Notes: generated by a model from the letters alone, not told the origin. DNA of 64,000 nt from Emticicia sp. CRIBPO (GCF_009905725.1 NZ_JAAAKV010000016.1:48499-112498); one strand, 5' to 3'. Counted from the first letter of the stretch, positions 42,298 to 52,065 are shown. Made by a program: numbers and translations.

Positions 42298-43153
42298 GTT
42301 GATGTATAATTATGATGGTGATAAAGGCCAGATTGGTACACGTTCCGGCCAGCCAGTTCATTTGCATAGTATGTTTAAAGTCTGCCTTACTCTCATCTTT
42401 CCATACCAGGATAAACCATCTCAGGAAAAAGATGATCACCGGGATGAAAAAAGCCTGTAAAACCAGGAAGTCGTTCAAAGCATTGTTATTCATATAATCC
42501 ATAAATAGTAAACCGAAAGCCATCGTGTACATCACAGCACAGAAAAAAAACGTTCCGCGTTTCCCCAGCAGCATCGAAATGGTTTTCACCCCGTCTTCCT
42601 TGTCCTGCTGATGCTGGTAAATCTGTGTGATGGGATAAAAGCCCCCGATCAGAAAACCGGAAGCCAGCATACCTGTGTAAGATACGTTGGTAGTGAGGTC
42701 AATGGATGCTCCGTGGGCCACCATAAAAAAAATAACGGCTCCCTGGTTGATGATCACTGTCAGGTAACCGATGACAGGATATTGTTTCAGACGGACGCCC
42801 CTGTAACTGTAGAGCCTCGAACAAATGATGTAAAAAACAAAGGCCAGCCCAAACCAGGCAGAAATAAAGAAAGACAAAGCCCCCGCCAGGACATCCATGA
42901 TGACGGTCACATAAAACAGCTCTTTTGTCGGTTGCATGGGGTCTTTAATGCCCCCTATACTGCCCGTATCACGGTCCATATAGCTGTTGTAGCCGTTGCT
43001 GGACGGATAAAGCAGTAAATGAATCAATAAAAATATGAGCACGGCCCTGAGCCGGTCGATACCGTCCACAAAACTCAAAGCAAAAAAATAGACCGGCATC
43101 AGGAAATAAGAAAACGGAAAGCGGAGAAGCTGGAGGGTTGAGGCTTTGAGCAT
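42290..43153 (-). CDS. UbiA-family prenyltransferase
   Basis: Polytopic membrane prenyltransferase, 287 residues with about eight hydrophobic helices. The first Asp motif is SNGYNSYMDRDTGSIGG (Asn56, Asp60); the second is YQHQQDKEDGVKTIS. UbiA enzymes attach a prenyl chain to an aromatic acceptor. As the first gene of the overlapping cluster, it suggests the polyketide is prenylated, giving a meroterpenoid- or quinone-like membrane product (inference). Confidence 0.9.
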   Translation of the reverse strand: MLKASTLQLLRFPFSYFLMPVYFFALSFVDGIDRLRAVLIFLLIHLLLYPSSNGYNSYMDRDTGSIGGIKDPMQPTKELFYVTVIMDVLAGALSFFISAWFGLAFVFYIICSRLYSYRGVRLKQYPVIGYLTVIINQGAVIFFMVAHGASIDLTTNVSYTGMLASGFLIGGFYPITQIYQHQQDKEDGVKTISMLLGKRGTFFFCAVMYTMAFGLLFMDYMNNNALNDFLVLQAFFIPVIIFFLRWFILVWKDESKADFKHTMQMNWLAGTCTNLAFITIIIIHQLG

Positions 43154-43545
43154 AATGGCTTAGGTTTGATCTGTATGCTAAATATAAACAGAATTACTTG
43201 TAATTTGTTTTATCAGCCACAGTATTCGGGATCAGCTTTTAGGTATAAACAACCTTATATGCTTCTAAGAAAACGATCAATTATACTGAATACATTAATT
43301 TGCTGATTTCCTTAAAAAGACAATCAGCTCTTCTTCCAGTCGCTATCAATTGGTAACGAAAGTCATTATAGAATTAAATAGAAGTGGGTAATAGCAGAGC
43401 TGTCGTATCCGTTACTATGAAGTATTGTCTCATTAGTACTAACGGCTTTTCAGCAACTAGATGATTGTCATTGAAAATTGCTGAGGCCAAATTTAGCGTC
43501 TTCGTCCTGCCTTAACTATCTAAATGTTCATTCTGAGTAAAGCTA
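43154..43545. other. Gap without a recognised gene
   Basis: 392 bp of AT-rich sequence between the UbiA start and the stop of the next gene, both on minus. A near-match to the -7 box (TATATTTA on minus, about 43190) could belong to the UbiA promoter. No palindrome, RNA gene or coding frame stands out. Confidence 0.5.
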
Positions 43546-44481
43546 TCAGATTTTTTTAAAGGAGTAAGAAATAGTTTCTCCGCCCTTAAGCATAGCCCAT
43601 TCTTCCCTGATGAAATAAAACATCAGAACTGAGGCATTAGTTTTATTGACTTTAATATGTAAAGACTCACTTAATTTGGGTTGAAAATCATCCAGTGTTT
43701 TTTCCATTTTAATTCTGGTGCTATCATTTGCTGATATCCCCATTTTATCCCACGCCAGTCTTGTATTTTCTGCAAAATATTTCTTAAATTCTGATTCTGA
43801 AACCTTCGAAGAAAAATTGACATCTATTTCATCTTTGCCTGACAAAGAAGTTAAATTTATGGTCTTATGCAGTTGAATTAGTTTAGACTCATCAAAAATA
43901 TAGTCATTAAATTCTTCCACCGTATCTTTTCTGACTACCGATTCGGTCGGAAAGATTTCGTACGCTTTCATAAATACTTTAACCTCAGGAAGCAGAATAT
44001 CTAAAAAATCACCTAAATCCTCAGTTGAATTAATTGAACTTTTCAAATTACTCATGCACAGTTCATTGCCTGACTTTGAGTAAAACAGTAACATCTTATC
44101 CTTCAAAGATTTCAGATTTTTCCACTGAGGGTTTTTGCCGTCTTTATCTAACTCGATCATAAGGCTTGATTTTAACAGGAAGTTTTTAAACACAACTGCA
44201 CATTCATCTTCTAATGTGTCTGTTTCTAAAGTTCTGTAATCAAGATAGGTCCATTCCAATAAATACCCCGGCTGAGCCTTTGAATTAACTTTCAATACTT
44301 TTAACTGGAATTTTTTGTTGCTGTTTTTTTCAATTTCAAACATACCACCTAAACTCTGCTGATCCAGTTTGTATTTCCAGATGTCGCCGACTTTCCAGGT
44401 AATGGGCAAAGTGGTTTTTTGAGCAAAAGTGCAGTTAAAAGTTAAAGTAAGAAGAATAAGAGTTAATCTAATTTTGTTCAA
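43546..44481 (-). CDS. Exported protein of unknown function
   Basis: A 311-residue secreted protein. The signal peptide (RLTLILLTLTFNCTFAQ) begins right at the start codon, which appears to be TTG; no in-frame ATG is available upstream. The mature part shows ITWKVGDIWKYKLDQQ, LLEWTYLDYRT and many Lys/Glu-rich stretches with WxxL-like hydrophobic repeats. I do not recognise the family; it resembles other Bacteroidota periplasmic proteins of about 300 residues. Monocistronic by spacing. Confidence 0.75.
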   Translation of the reverse strand: MNKIRLTLILLTLTFNCTFAQKTTLPITWKVGDIWKYKLDQQSLGGMFEIEKNSNKKFQLKVLKVNSKAQPGYLLEWTYLDYRTLETDTLEDECAVVFKNFLLKSSLMIELDKDGKNPQWKNLKSLKDKMLLFYSKSGNELCMSNLKSSINSTEDLGDFLDILLPEVKVFMKAYEIFPTESVVRKDTVEEFNDYIFDESKLIQLHKTINLTSLSGKDEIDVNFSSKVSESEFKKYFAENTRLAWDKMGISANDSTRIKMEKTLDDFQPKLSESLHIKVNKTNASVLMFYFIREEWAMLKGGETISYSFKKI

Positions 44482-44757
44482 TATTTTAATGTTTTAATTG
44501 TATTCATTTTTTACCCATCAACGCCCCCGGAAAATCAACGTTGAAAGTCATTTCTCAATCCCGTTTAAACTACATCAATATTTTTATCCCAGTTTTCTGC
44601 GAAACAAAAACCCAGACAAAAAACAATTTCCCACTAACTGTCACTTCTCAACCAATCAACTGTATTTCAGTAGTTTAAATCATAAAAATCAAGAATTCAT
44701 GTCCCAAATTTAACAAAAATGCGGGACAAAATACGTATATACTTACTTAAAGTTTAT

Positions 44758-45960
44758 TTAATTCTGCTTTCTCTGCCGCAGATAACTCCCATAATCTGAA
44801 TAGGGCTCATTTTTCCGGTTGTTGGGTTTTAAATAGATAACGCCTTTCTGATTGTCCAGAATGACATTAAAATGATTCAGGACCTGGTTGCCGAACAAAG
44901 TCGGGCGGCCTTGTGGTTTGACAGGGTCTGCCGCATTGGTGACGATGTCTCTGAATACTGTTCCCCCGATGACGGCATCTAAACGGACAATTTTCCGGCC
45001 GTTGATCATCTCCAGTTCTTTAAGGTTGTTCCAATTGTTATCCTGGCTGGTAAAATCCTCCCCAATGAGCATGGTTCCCTCCCGTCCCGTATCAAACAGG
45101 CACCAGAATGAATATTTCTTTCCGTTTTGGATTATGTCTGCCTTAAATTTCGGGCGGTCCTGTTCGTAAAACACGTCTTGTTTCTGATAGTTTTTTGCAT
45201 ACTCCGGCAGTCGTTCATGAACCATCAGTACCATTTTGTCATAATCAATTTCGATGATTTTATTACGGAAAATGCCATTTCCAACGATCAGGTTTTCATG
45301 GGCCTGCATATTACCGACTTCCACAAACGGCACCCCTTTCCAGGTAAAATCACCCATGATCAGCTCGTTGCCTGAACTTACCCTGGCTTCATTCAGCCCG
45401 TGGGTGTTGCTAATCATCGCTTTCTGATCAAACATCAATGGTAGTTTTTCTGAGGACAACCGGTTAACGCAAGCCCCGCCCGCACCCAGGTCAAACTGTA
45501 TGTTTACTTCTTTCTGCCCGTTAAGACGGCCTTTAAAATAAATCCGGGAGCCAGTTAAGGTAAACGGGATAGTGGCAGGATAAGGTTGACTCATTTCCAG
45601 GGAAACCGGTGTAGGTACCTCCTTAGCCACCAACCGGACGAAGCAGCTGTCTTTCTGATTCAGTAAGACTACAAAATCATAAGTCTCCCCATATTTTGTC
45701 TTAAAACTTATTTTATCCTGATCGGTCCTCAGCGTTACCTTGCCGTGTTTCCGGGGGACATTAACATAATAGACATCAGGTTTCAGGCCGGGATCAAGTT
45801 TCCAGTTGATTCTGAGATTTTCACCGTCCAAAATCACAGCGGTCTCTTTCCCCGCTTTTATGACCGGAAGTTTTGTTTGTGCAAATGCAAGAGGGCCGTT
45901 GCAAAGCAAAATAAAAAGAAGGAGATTCCTGATTTTCAAAGTCATTTCAGTACTGTTCAT
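44758..45960 (-). CDS. Exported retropepsin-like aspartyl protease family protein
   Basis: A 401-residue protein with signal peptide NLLLFILLCNGPLAFAQ. Two aspartyl-protease-like halves: the first has IQFDLGAGGACVN, where D-T/S-G is changed to D-L-G; the second has WCLFDTGREGTMLIG, an intact DTG. The C-terminal LFGNQVLNHFNVILDNQKGV is typical of the family. Activity would need pairing of the second motif, so it may be a non-catalytic or dimer-dependent relative. ATG 45960 is chosen (45945 also possible); an upstream TTG at 46047 adds a nonhomologous stretch over repeated CCGCCAATGA. Confidence 0.75.
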   Translation of the reverse strand: MNSTEMTLKIRNLLLFILLCNGPLAFAQTKLPVIKAGKETAVILDGENLRINWKLDPGLKPDVYYVNVPRKHGKVTLRTDQDKISFKTKYGETYDFVVLLNQKDSCFVRLVAKEVPTPVSLEMSQPYPATIPFTLTGSRIYFKGRLNGQKEVNIQFDLGAGGACVNRLSSEKLPLMFDQKAMISNTHGLNEARVSSGNELIMGDFTWKGVPFVEVGNMQAHENLIVGNGIFRNKIIEIDYDKMVLMVHERLPEYAKNYQKQDVFYEQDRPKFKADIIQNGKKYSFWCLFDTGREGTMLIGEDFTSQDNNWNNLKELEMINGRKIVRLDAVIGGTVFRDIVTNAADPVKPQGRPTLFGNQVLNHFNVILDNQKGVIYLKPNNRKNEPYSDYGSYLRQRKQN

Positions 45961-46061
45961 TGGTTTGTTTTTTGTCCGCAAAAGAACACAAAAGTTTAAA
46001 CCGCCAATGATGATCAGGCCGCCAATGACCCGCCAGGCTGCCGCCAATGATGATAAAGAAA

Positions 46062-46601
46062 TTATAAAATGCTGAAATTCATACTGATACGCAAACTTCC
46101 ATCCTTTTCAATTCCTGCAGCATTCAGAAGAATAATGATAACATTTATAAGTATCCAGGCCAAAGGTATCAACAGGGTCAACTGGCTTTTTACACCAAAC
46201 CAGTCGTTGAGCATCATCACCAGGACCATCAACACGATGGCTATCAGGGTCCATAAAACCTGGATAGAAATAATCTTCCGGCTAACAGGCGACGATTGTT
46301 TTTTCCAGATCATAAGCAACAGAGGTACGGCGATATTCAATGGCGGAATCACCGCAAAAGGCAGTGCAGAAAGATTGATAATTTTCAGCCATTTGCTGTT
46401 ATTCATTGTTTGCGACTGACCCGTTTCCAGCAACTCAATCTCATTAACCCCCAAAGCCTCAGCCAATGCTTTCAGCGTATAACCTTGCGGAGCAGTCCCT
46501 GCCTCTATCCGCTGGATGGTCCGCACCGAAACCCCGGATTTATCGCTTAACTCTTCCTGGGTCAGATTCAGTTTTTGCCGGAGGGTTGATAATGTGGGCA
46601 T
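46062..46601 (-). CDS. XRE helix-turn-helix protein fused to a membrane domain
   Basis: A 179-residue fusion. The N-terminal HTH (about 5-58) shows LRQKLNLTQEELSDKSGVSV with RTIQRIEAGTAP. Three hydrophobic helices follow from about residue 72 (INLSALPFAVIPPLNIAVPL, IISIQVLWTLIAIVLMVLVM, LLIPLAWILINVIIILLNA). A membrane-tethered regulator of this kind could sense the envelope or a small molecule. Neighbours (aspartyl protease-like, FCP1-like phosphatase) do not define the target. Confidence 0.82.
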   Translation of the reverse strand: MPTLSTLRQKLNLTQEELSDKSGVSVRTIQRIEAGTAPQGYTLKALAEALGVNEIELLETGQSQTMNNSKWLKIINLSALPFAVIPPLNIAVPLLLMIWKKQSSPVSRKIISIQVLWTLIAIVLMVLVMMLNDWFGVKSQLTLLIPLAWILINVIIILLNAAGIEKDGSLRISMNFSIL

Positions 46602-46630
46602 TGTAGTGTTCTTTTATTAATATATTTAAT

Positions 46631-47185
46631 TCATGATGCTTCTTTATCCGATCTCCAACCACGCTTTTCAATTTCCCGGACATTAACCACGGTTTTTAAA
46701 GTTAGTAAATAATCATGTAAATGTTTGAGCTCTTCGTCAGTCGCTTCTCCCGAAAACTCTCTGATATAAATAGCGTTTCCGTAATTGCTTTTAGATTTCG
46801 CAGGAGTATCGTCTACTATAATAATTTGTTCGAGTCGGAATCCTCTGTTTTTTAATTTATGAAGTCGCTTTTCAAAATAATAATTATCCAAATCATAATC
46901 TCTTCTCACAGAACACCTGCTTCGTCCCCAAATGACTTCAAGTTCTACATTGTCCGGCTTAATACTTTTCACAATCTCTGTTACATAATTATCATCAGCA
47001 GAACTCCATATTCCAATTGTAAAGTGCCTTGAAATATCTGAAAGGAATTTATCCAGAAAGGGACGTTTATAAACAAAATATTTGTCAAAAAGGAAGTCTT
47101 CCGAAATATCCAATTTGTTTTCGGTAGCATGAATCAGGGTTTCATCCAGGTCCAGAATTAAAAGTTTATCTGATTTTTCTTCCAT
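46631..47185 (-). CDS. HAD superfamily phosphatase of the NLI-interacting factor (FCP1-like) type
   Basis: A 184-residue HAD phosphatase. The nucleophile motif is LLILDLDETLIHATE (Asp12, Asp14), followed by YKRPFLDKFL and a second motif IGIWSSADD; the third part is IIIVDDTPAKSK. The layout is the small FCP1/NIF type known mainly from eukaryotes and scattered in bacteria. The natural substrate in bacteria is unclear. It stands alone. Confidence 0.85.
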   Translation of the reverse strand: MEEKSDKLLILDLDETLIHATENKLDISEDFLFDKYFVYKRPFLDKFLSDISRHFTIGIWSSADDNYVTEIVKSIKPDNVELEVIWGRSRCSVRRDYDLDNYYFEKRLHKLKNRGFRLEQIIIVDDTPAKSKSNYGNAIYIREFSGEATDEELKHLHDYLLTLKTVVNVREIEKRGWRSDKEAS

Positions 47186-47211
47186 TTATCATTTAATAGT
47201 ACTTACAGATC

Positions 47212-47287
47212 CGGTCTCTGACCGAAAATCTATTATTCCAGTGGTATTGATTTTACTGACATTTTTCAAAGAAGCGGTCAGAGACCG
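47212..47287. repeat. Two inverted copies of CGGTCTCTGACCG
   Basis: CGGTCTCTGACCG at 47212-47224 and its reverse complement at 47275-47287. Each copy is itself palindromic around three central bases, and the spacer is 50 bp. It lies upstream of the FCP1-like gene and could be a pair of operator sites or a dispersed-repeat remnant. Confidence 0.4.
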
Positions 47288-47400
47288 CCAATCACTGACT
47301 GGGTGTCTCCTTCCGGTATGTCTGAGACTTGGAACAGTGTTCCAAAAATGAAATACACCTAAACCACCTTAAAACTACCAAAAATCCCCAACATCCCAAA

Positions 47401-47434
47401 AACAAAAACAGCCCGCCGGTTTCCCGGCAGGCTG
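47401..47434 (-). terminator. Terminator of the second susCD operon
   Basis: On the minus strand CAGCCTGCCGG / CCGGCGGGCTG (one T-G pair) with a GAAA loop is followed by TTTTTGTTTTT. It lies 23 bp after the SusD stop. Confidence 0.85.
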
Positions 47435-47456
47435 CTTGAAAAATCAGGGTTGAATA

Positions 47457-48959
47457 TCAGTTATCCCACCAGACCTTATCGGTGATCATGTCGTCGCTGC
47501 CTTGTTTTGTGGCCTCAGTATTATTCGTCTGACGCTCGGATTCAGGGTACATAAAACGCAAGGGTCTCGCTGTCGGCGACGGAGCGTCCAGTGAATTCGG
47601 GATCGCGGGAATGCCCAGTCTCCTGTAATCGTTCCAGGCCTCGATGCTGCTGATGCTGTTCAGGGCCAGCCATTTTTGCTCGATAATCCTGTCAATCGTA
47701 TTGTTAAATGCCACAGCAGACTGGGCATTGTAGGCAGCAAACTCAGCGGCATTCACTTCCATATATTTGAATGACTCCTGTATACCGGCTTCGTAAGCCG
47801 ATTTGGCAGAACCTTCCAGCCAGCCTCTCTGTATGGCTTCCGCCTGTAAAAACAAACTTTCGAAAGAGCCCAGCAATACGGAAGCCTGTGTAGAGCTTTT
47901 GAACAAAGCTGACGGTCTGTTGCCGTTTTCCTGCGGGCCTTTGAAGGCCGAAGTTACAGAACGGTTATAACCGGCTTCCGCATTCGGATTGCCGAACAGC
48001 ACCCCTTTGAAATCTCCGGCTACCTCCACATACAGGGTGTTCAGCCTCGGGTCTTTTCTTGCTTTGTACTGGTCAACCAAAAATACCGTCGGGCGGATAT
48101 CTACATGGTTTCCGGTGCTTACGCCCTGTACATTGCGGTAATAATTTTCCCAGAAAGGATTCAGCTTTCCGGCGGTATTCAGATAGCCCGGCTGTACCAG
48201 GGCACTTTCTCCTGTTCCCAGAAACCCGGTACCTTCGCTTTTTATTTTCTGGATTTCGGTATTGATAAAAGCCTGATTATCGGTCTGTGATTGTCTGATC
48301 AGCCCCCTCAGTTTAACAGTATTCGCAAACTTGATCCAAAGTGTTTTGTTCCCCCTGAACATCACGTCGTCCGTACCCGGTTCTGTGCCCGGTGCAGCAC
48401 TTTTGATGTCTGCGATACCGTCGGAAATCAGCTGAATAGACTTGACATAAACGGTTTTCCCGTCTTCGTATTTCGGGGTCGGATGAACCGTGCCCTGAAG
48501 TGCGTCATCAAACGGGAGGTTGTTGTAAACATCCACCAGTCTCATAAAATGCAGCCCCTGCATCACCTTGGCAATGCCCAGGTAAAACTTCGATCCTTCC
48601 TGCTCAGCCTGCTGACGGATCAGCTGGTAATAAAGCAGCGTGGTGTAGGCGTTTTCCCACACCGGGATACCGTCACGCTGGTGGCGGATGGCCGGGCCGT
48701 TGTAGTTTTTAAGGTCAGGAAACAGGTTGATACCCTCGCTGGTGGTGCCCCAGTAGCCTCCCCACAAAGCTCCGATCTGGTTCAGCTGGCCTGATTCCTG
48801 GTTAACAGAACTTACCAGTGCCGCCGGCAGTTTGGCACTCAGCCTCAGGTTTTCAGAAACCGGTGAGTTGGGGTTATCATTTACGTCCAGAAAGTCGTTA
48901 CAGGCACTGAGCCCTGCAGCCACAACCGCTGCCAGTAACACGTTCATTATCTTCTTCAT
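47457..48959 (-). CDS. SusD/RagB-family lipoprotein (second pair)
   Basis: Nutrient-binding surface lipoprotein, 500 residues. Lipobox VAAGLSAC (Cys20). It shows SusD-like features: NDFLDVNDNPNSPVSENLRL, ALWGGYWGTTSEGINLFPDL, VMQGLHFMRLVDVYNNLPF and the C-terminal MYPESERQTNNTEATKQGSD of the SusD-like_2 subgroup. It follows susC by 22 bp and ends at a strong terminator. No enzymes are linked to this pair, so the substrate is open; a peptide or small-molecule ligand is possible. Confidence 0.94.
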   Translation of the reverse strand: MKKIMNVLLAAVVAAGLSACNDFLDVNDNPNSPVSENLRLSAKLPAALVSSVNQESGQLNQIGALWGGYWGTTSEGINLFPDLKNYNGPAIRHQRDGIPVWENAYTTLLYYQLIRQQAEQEGSKFYLGIAKVMQGLHFMRLVDVYNNLPFDDALQGTVHPTPKYEDGKTVYVKSIQLISDGIADIKSAAPGTEPGTDDVMFRGNKTLWIKFANTVKLRGLIRQSQTDNQAFINTEIQKIKSEGTGFLGTGESALVQPGYLNTAGKLNPFWENYYRNVQGVSTGNHVDIRPTVFLVDQYKARKDPRLNTLYVEVAGDFKGVLFGNPNAEAGYNRSVTSAFKGPQENGNRPSALFKSSTQASVLLGSFESLFLQAEAIQRGWLEGSAKSAYEAGIQESFKYMEVNAAEFAAYNAQSAVAFNNTIDRIIEQKWLALNSISSIEAWNDYRRLGIPAIPNSLDAPSPTARPLRFMYPESERQTNNTEATKQGSDDMITDKVWWDN

Positions 48960-48981
48960 ATCTATCTGATTAAAACTTGAA

Positions 48982-51900
48982 TTATAAACCTACATTAATA
49001 TTGAAACCATAGGTGCGGAATGGTGGCACCTGGCGAAAACTGATGTAACCATCAGTGGTATTGTACAGATATTCAGGATCTCCGTACTTATTGTCTTTAT
49101 GACGGATGATGAACAGGTTGGTAGCAATAAACCCGATGCTGGCTTCCTTGAACACCTTCTGACCTGATAACCACGCCGACGGCAGTGAATACGACAGGTT
49201 CAGTTCTCTCAGCTTGAAGTAGTCTGATTTGGCGGCGGTATTGATCTGTACCTCTCCCTGTTTGGTCCAGAATGCCTTGTCGCCTTTTGAGAGTACACTG
49301 GTGTTTTCCTCAAAAGTACCGTCCGCTTTCTGGATCACGGAATTAGGGAAAATAAATGGCTGACGACCAAATTCGGCGGTCCTAGGGTCTGTTCCGGCGG
49401 TATACATCCTCGGCACGATCTCCGAATACAACCAGCCCCCCATACGCCAGTCGAACTGTGCTCCCAGGTTAAAACCTTTGAATTTCACTGAAGTATTAAG
49501 ACCCATCTGATAGGGAGGCACCATGGTTCCGAGGTGAACGGGATCAGTCGCAATAAGTGGTTCTCCGGTAGCCTGGTTGATGATCACACGACCCTGCGGG
49601 TCTCTTTTGTAATCACTCACCTGCAGACTCGGATAAGCCTGACCGATGTTGGCATAAGACTGACGGAAGATATTGAAGGAAGTCAGTCCTTCATACAATT
49701 CTTTCACCTGGTTGTTGATGTACGTAAAATTGAAACCTGCATTCCATTTCAGGTCCCTGTGCCTGATGATGTCGCCGCTGATGCCCAGTTCGATGATGTC
49801 GTTGGTCAGACGGCCGGCGTTTACGACCGCACTGCTGTAGCCTGTGGCTCTTGAGGTAGTGGCGTTAAAAATCTGTCCTTTGGAATCAGAGAAGATATAA
49901 GAGCCTTCAAAATTCAGCCTGTGGTTAAACAAGGCGATCTGCACCCCTGTTTCAAATGAAGTCACGAACTCCGGCTGGATGTCAGGATTCGGGTACCTGC
50001 TGCCCGGTGTAAAACCGACGATGTTTCCGAAAGGAAAACCGTCTATCTGGCTATAAGGATTATTCAGTGAATAAGGATCAAGGGTTACGTTACCCGTTTT
50101 ATTCCATGAAGCAAACAACTTACCAAAAGAAACGGCAGAATTGTCTCTCAGGGCCGGGATGGCTTCGTTGAATACGAATGAAGCACTCACACCCGGGTAA
50201 AAATACGACCTGTTGGCTTTACTCAACACCGAAACCCACTCGTTACGGCCACTGACAGTCAAAAATGCATAGTTTTTATACCCTCCGGTAAATTCACCGT
50301 AACCGGCCACAGACCTATACTGGGTCAGCGTCGAACTTCCTCCCAGCTCACCGATGCGGCTTCCGGGGTTAAACAAACCTGGTAATGTAAGGTTTCCGGC
50401 ACTTACGGCCGTGGCTTTGCGGTTATCTGCCCTCAGGTTTTGTCCTAATAATAACCTGGTACTGAAATTGCCTATTTTCTTGTTAAAGTTCAGGATCAGG
50501 TCGCTGTTCAATCTTCTGAAGTTGTTGTTTCCATCGCTTACGCTTCCGTTGACATTCCGTCTTCCGGCGGCTTCAAATTTCCCCGTTGTGCTGCGGGTTT
50601 CAGTAGCACTGCTGTAAATCCCGGCCCTGTACAATACATTCAGCCATGGCGTGAAGGCATATTCCAGGTCGAACTTCCCGTTAAGCACCTGCTCTGTGGT
50701 CCGGTCACGGATGTTGTCAATCTGGTGATAAGGGTTTTTCTGTAAATCCGTAAAGAAATTATTCGGGTTGGCGACAGAAGCCGGGTCCTGCCAGTTTTTC
50801 ATGGCGTTATAGTCAAAATTAGCGGGCAACTGATACGCAGTGATCCACGGTCCGTCAGGTGTTGTGTTCTTATTGAAATACACATAATTGACATTGTAGG
50901 AAGTTTTCAGTTTACCGAATTTCCTTGAACCGTTAAAACGCCCGCCTGTCCTGCGGCTTTCATCACCCGGGACAATGCCTTTGATAGACACATCCTGCAG
51001 CGAGAAGAAATAAGTGGTGTTATCGTCCCCTCCCGAAAAAGAAAGGTCATTCTGTACATTCACGCCTGTATTGAACAAATCCAGGCGGTTGTCTCTGCCG
51101 GGAGCTGAATACAAGGCCTGAGGAATGGTACCATCCGGAAGTTTACCTCCGAAATCCTTCATTGTGCCGTCAAAGGCAGGCCCCCATGATTCATATTGTG
51201 TAGGGTTATAAACGCCGTTAACACCCTGACCGAACTGCGTCTGGGCCGGAGGCAACAGGAAAACATCCGAGAAAGTGGTCGTATTGCTGAACCTGATCGC
51301 TCCCCTGTCTTTTGATCCGCCTTTGGTGGTGATCATCAGGGCTCCGTTAACCCCCTCAGAACCATACAAAGCAGCCGCATTGGCCCCTTTCAGTACGGTA
51401 ACCGACTCAATATCATTCGGATTCAGCCTGCTGATGTCCGGCACGGGAATACCGTCCACTACATAAATGGGAGCATTTTTGCTCCTGTTCAGCGAGCGGC
51501 TGCCCCGCATCACCACCTGCAGCTGCGGATCTACCTTACTATCATACATGTTGATTCTCAATCCCGACACTTTACTCGTAAGCCCAGTCAGCGGATTGAT
51601 GGTCTTGCCCTGGTTCAGGTTTTCATTGTTGATCACCTGTGCCCCGCCACCGAATTCCCTGGCGGCTCTTTTGATACCCAGAGCCCCGGTCACCACGACT
51701 TCCTGCAGACTGTTGAAGTCTTCAGACAGAGCGACCAGTACCTCCTGGTTGCCGTTCGGCACTGTTATTTCCTGTGTTTTATAGCCAATAAAAGAGATGA
51801 TGAGTGTTTGTCCGGCCGCGGCCTGTATCCTGAACTTCCCCTGTTCATTGGTAGAAGTTCCCTGCCTGGTTTCCTTGATCATGATACTTGCTCCGGGAAG

Positions 51901-52005
51901 TATCTCTTTGGTTTGCTGTTCAATCACCCTGCCATGAATGTCCTGGGCCATTACCCTGACACTGATCAAAAGCAGTATGATAAACGTGAATAGATTTTTT
52001 TTCAT
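48982..52005 (-). CDS. SusC/RagA-family outer-membrane transporter (second pair)
   Basis: TonB-linked importer, 1007 residues. Signal peptide MKKNLFTFIILLLISVRVMA. A CarboxypepD_reg domain (IHGRVIEQQTKEILPGASIM) leads to the plug with APIYVVDGIPVPDISRLNPN and SVTVLKGANAAALYGSEGVN. It lacks the N-terminal STN domain found in the first locus, which fits control by an AraC regulator rather than by sigma/FecR. The start is 96 bp from the divergent araC-family gene. Confidence 0.95.
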   Translation of the reverse strand: MKKNLFTFIILLLISVRVMAQDIHGRVIEQQTKEILPGASIMIKETRQGTSTNEQGKFRIQAAAGQTLIISFIGYKTQEITVPNGNQEVLVALSEDFNSLQEVVVTGALGIKRAAREFGGGAQVINNENLNQGKTINPLTGLTSKVSGLRINMYDSKVDPQLQVVMRGSRSLNRSKNAPIYVVDGIPVPDISRLNPNDIESVTVLKGANAAALYGSEGVNGALMITTKGGSKDRGAIRFSNTTTFSDVFLLPPAQTQFGQGVNGVYNPTQYESWGPAFDGTMKDFGGKLPDGTIPQALYSAPGRDNRLDLFNTGVNVQNDLSFSGGDDNTTYFFSLQDVSIKGIVPGDESRRTGGRFNGSRKFGKLKTSYNVNYVYFNKNTTPDGPWITAYQLPANFDYNAMKNWQDPASVANPNNFFTDLQKNPYHQIDNIRDRTTEQVLNGKFDLEYAFTPWLNVLYRAGIYSSATETRSTTGKFEAAGRRNVNGSVSDGNNNFRRLNSDLILNFNKKIGNFSTRLLLGQNLRADNRKATAVSAGNLTLPGLFNPGSRIGELGGSSTLTQYRSVAGYGEFTGGYKNYAFLTVSGRNEWVSVLSKANRSYFYPGVSASFVFNEAIPALRDNSAVSFGKLFASWNKTGNVTLDPYSLNNPYSQIDGFPFGNIVGFTPGSRYPNPDIQPEFVTSFETGVQIALFNHRLNFEGSYIFSDSKGQIFNATTSRATGYSSAVVNAGRLTNDIIELGISGDIIRHRDLKWNAGFNFTYINNQVKELYEGLTSFNIFRQSYANIGQAYPSLQVSDYKRDPQGRVIINQATGEPLIATDPVHLGTMVPPYQMGLNTSVKFKGFNLGAQFDWRMGGWLYSEIVPRMYTAGTDPRTAEFGRQPFIFPNSVIQKADGTFEENTSVLSKGDKAFWTKQGEVQINTAAKSDYFKLRELNLSYSLPSAWLSGQKVFKEASIGFIATNLFIIRHKDNKYGDPEYLYNTTDGYISFRQVPPFRTYGFNINVGL

Positions 52006-52046
52006 TTTAATTAGAAGATGGTAAAAAACTGATTTTTTGTTTATAC

Positions 52047-52065
52047 TTAGTCTAAATAAGACTAA
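52047..52065. promoter_or_regulatory. Inverted repeat TTAGTCT-N5-AGACTAA between araC-family gene and susC
   Basis: A perfect 7-bp inverted repeat around AAATA in the divergent gap, 41 bp from the susC ATG. It overlaps the araC-gene -7 box, so a bound protein could control both genes. Confidence 0.5.

Noticed and set aside
44498..44713. 71-codon plus-strand frame in a 276-bp gap
   Set aside because: Low complexity, no start context; the gap probably holds only regulatory sequence.
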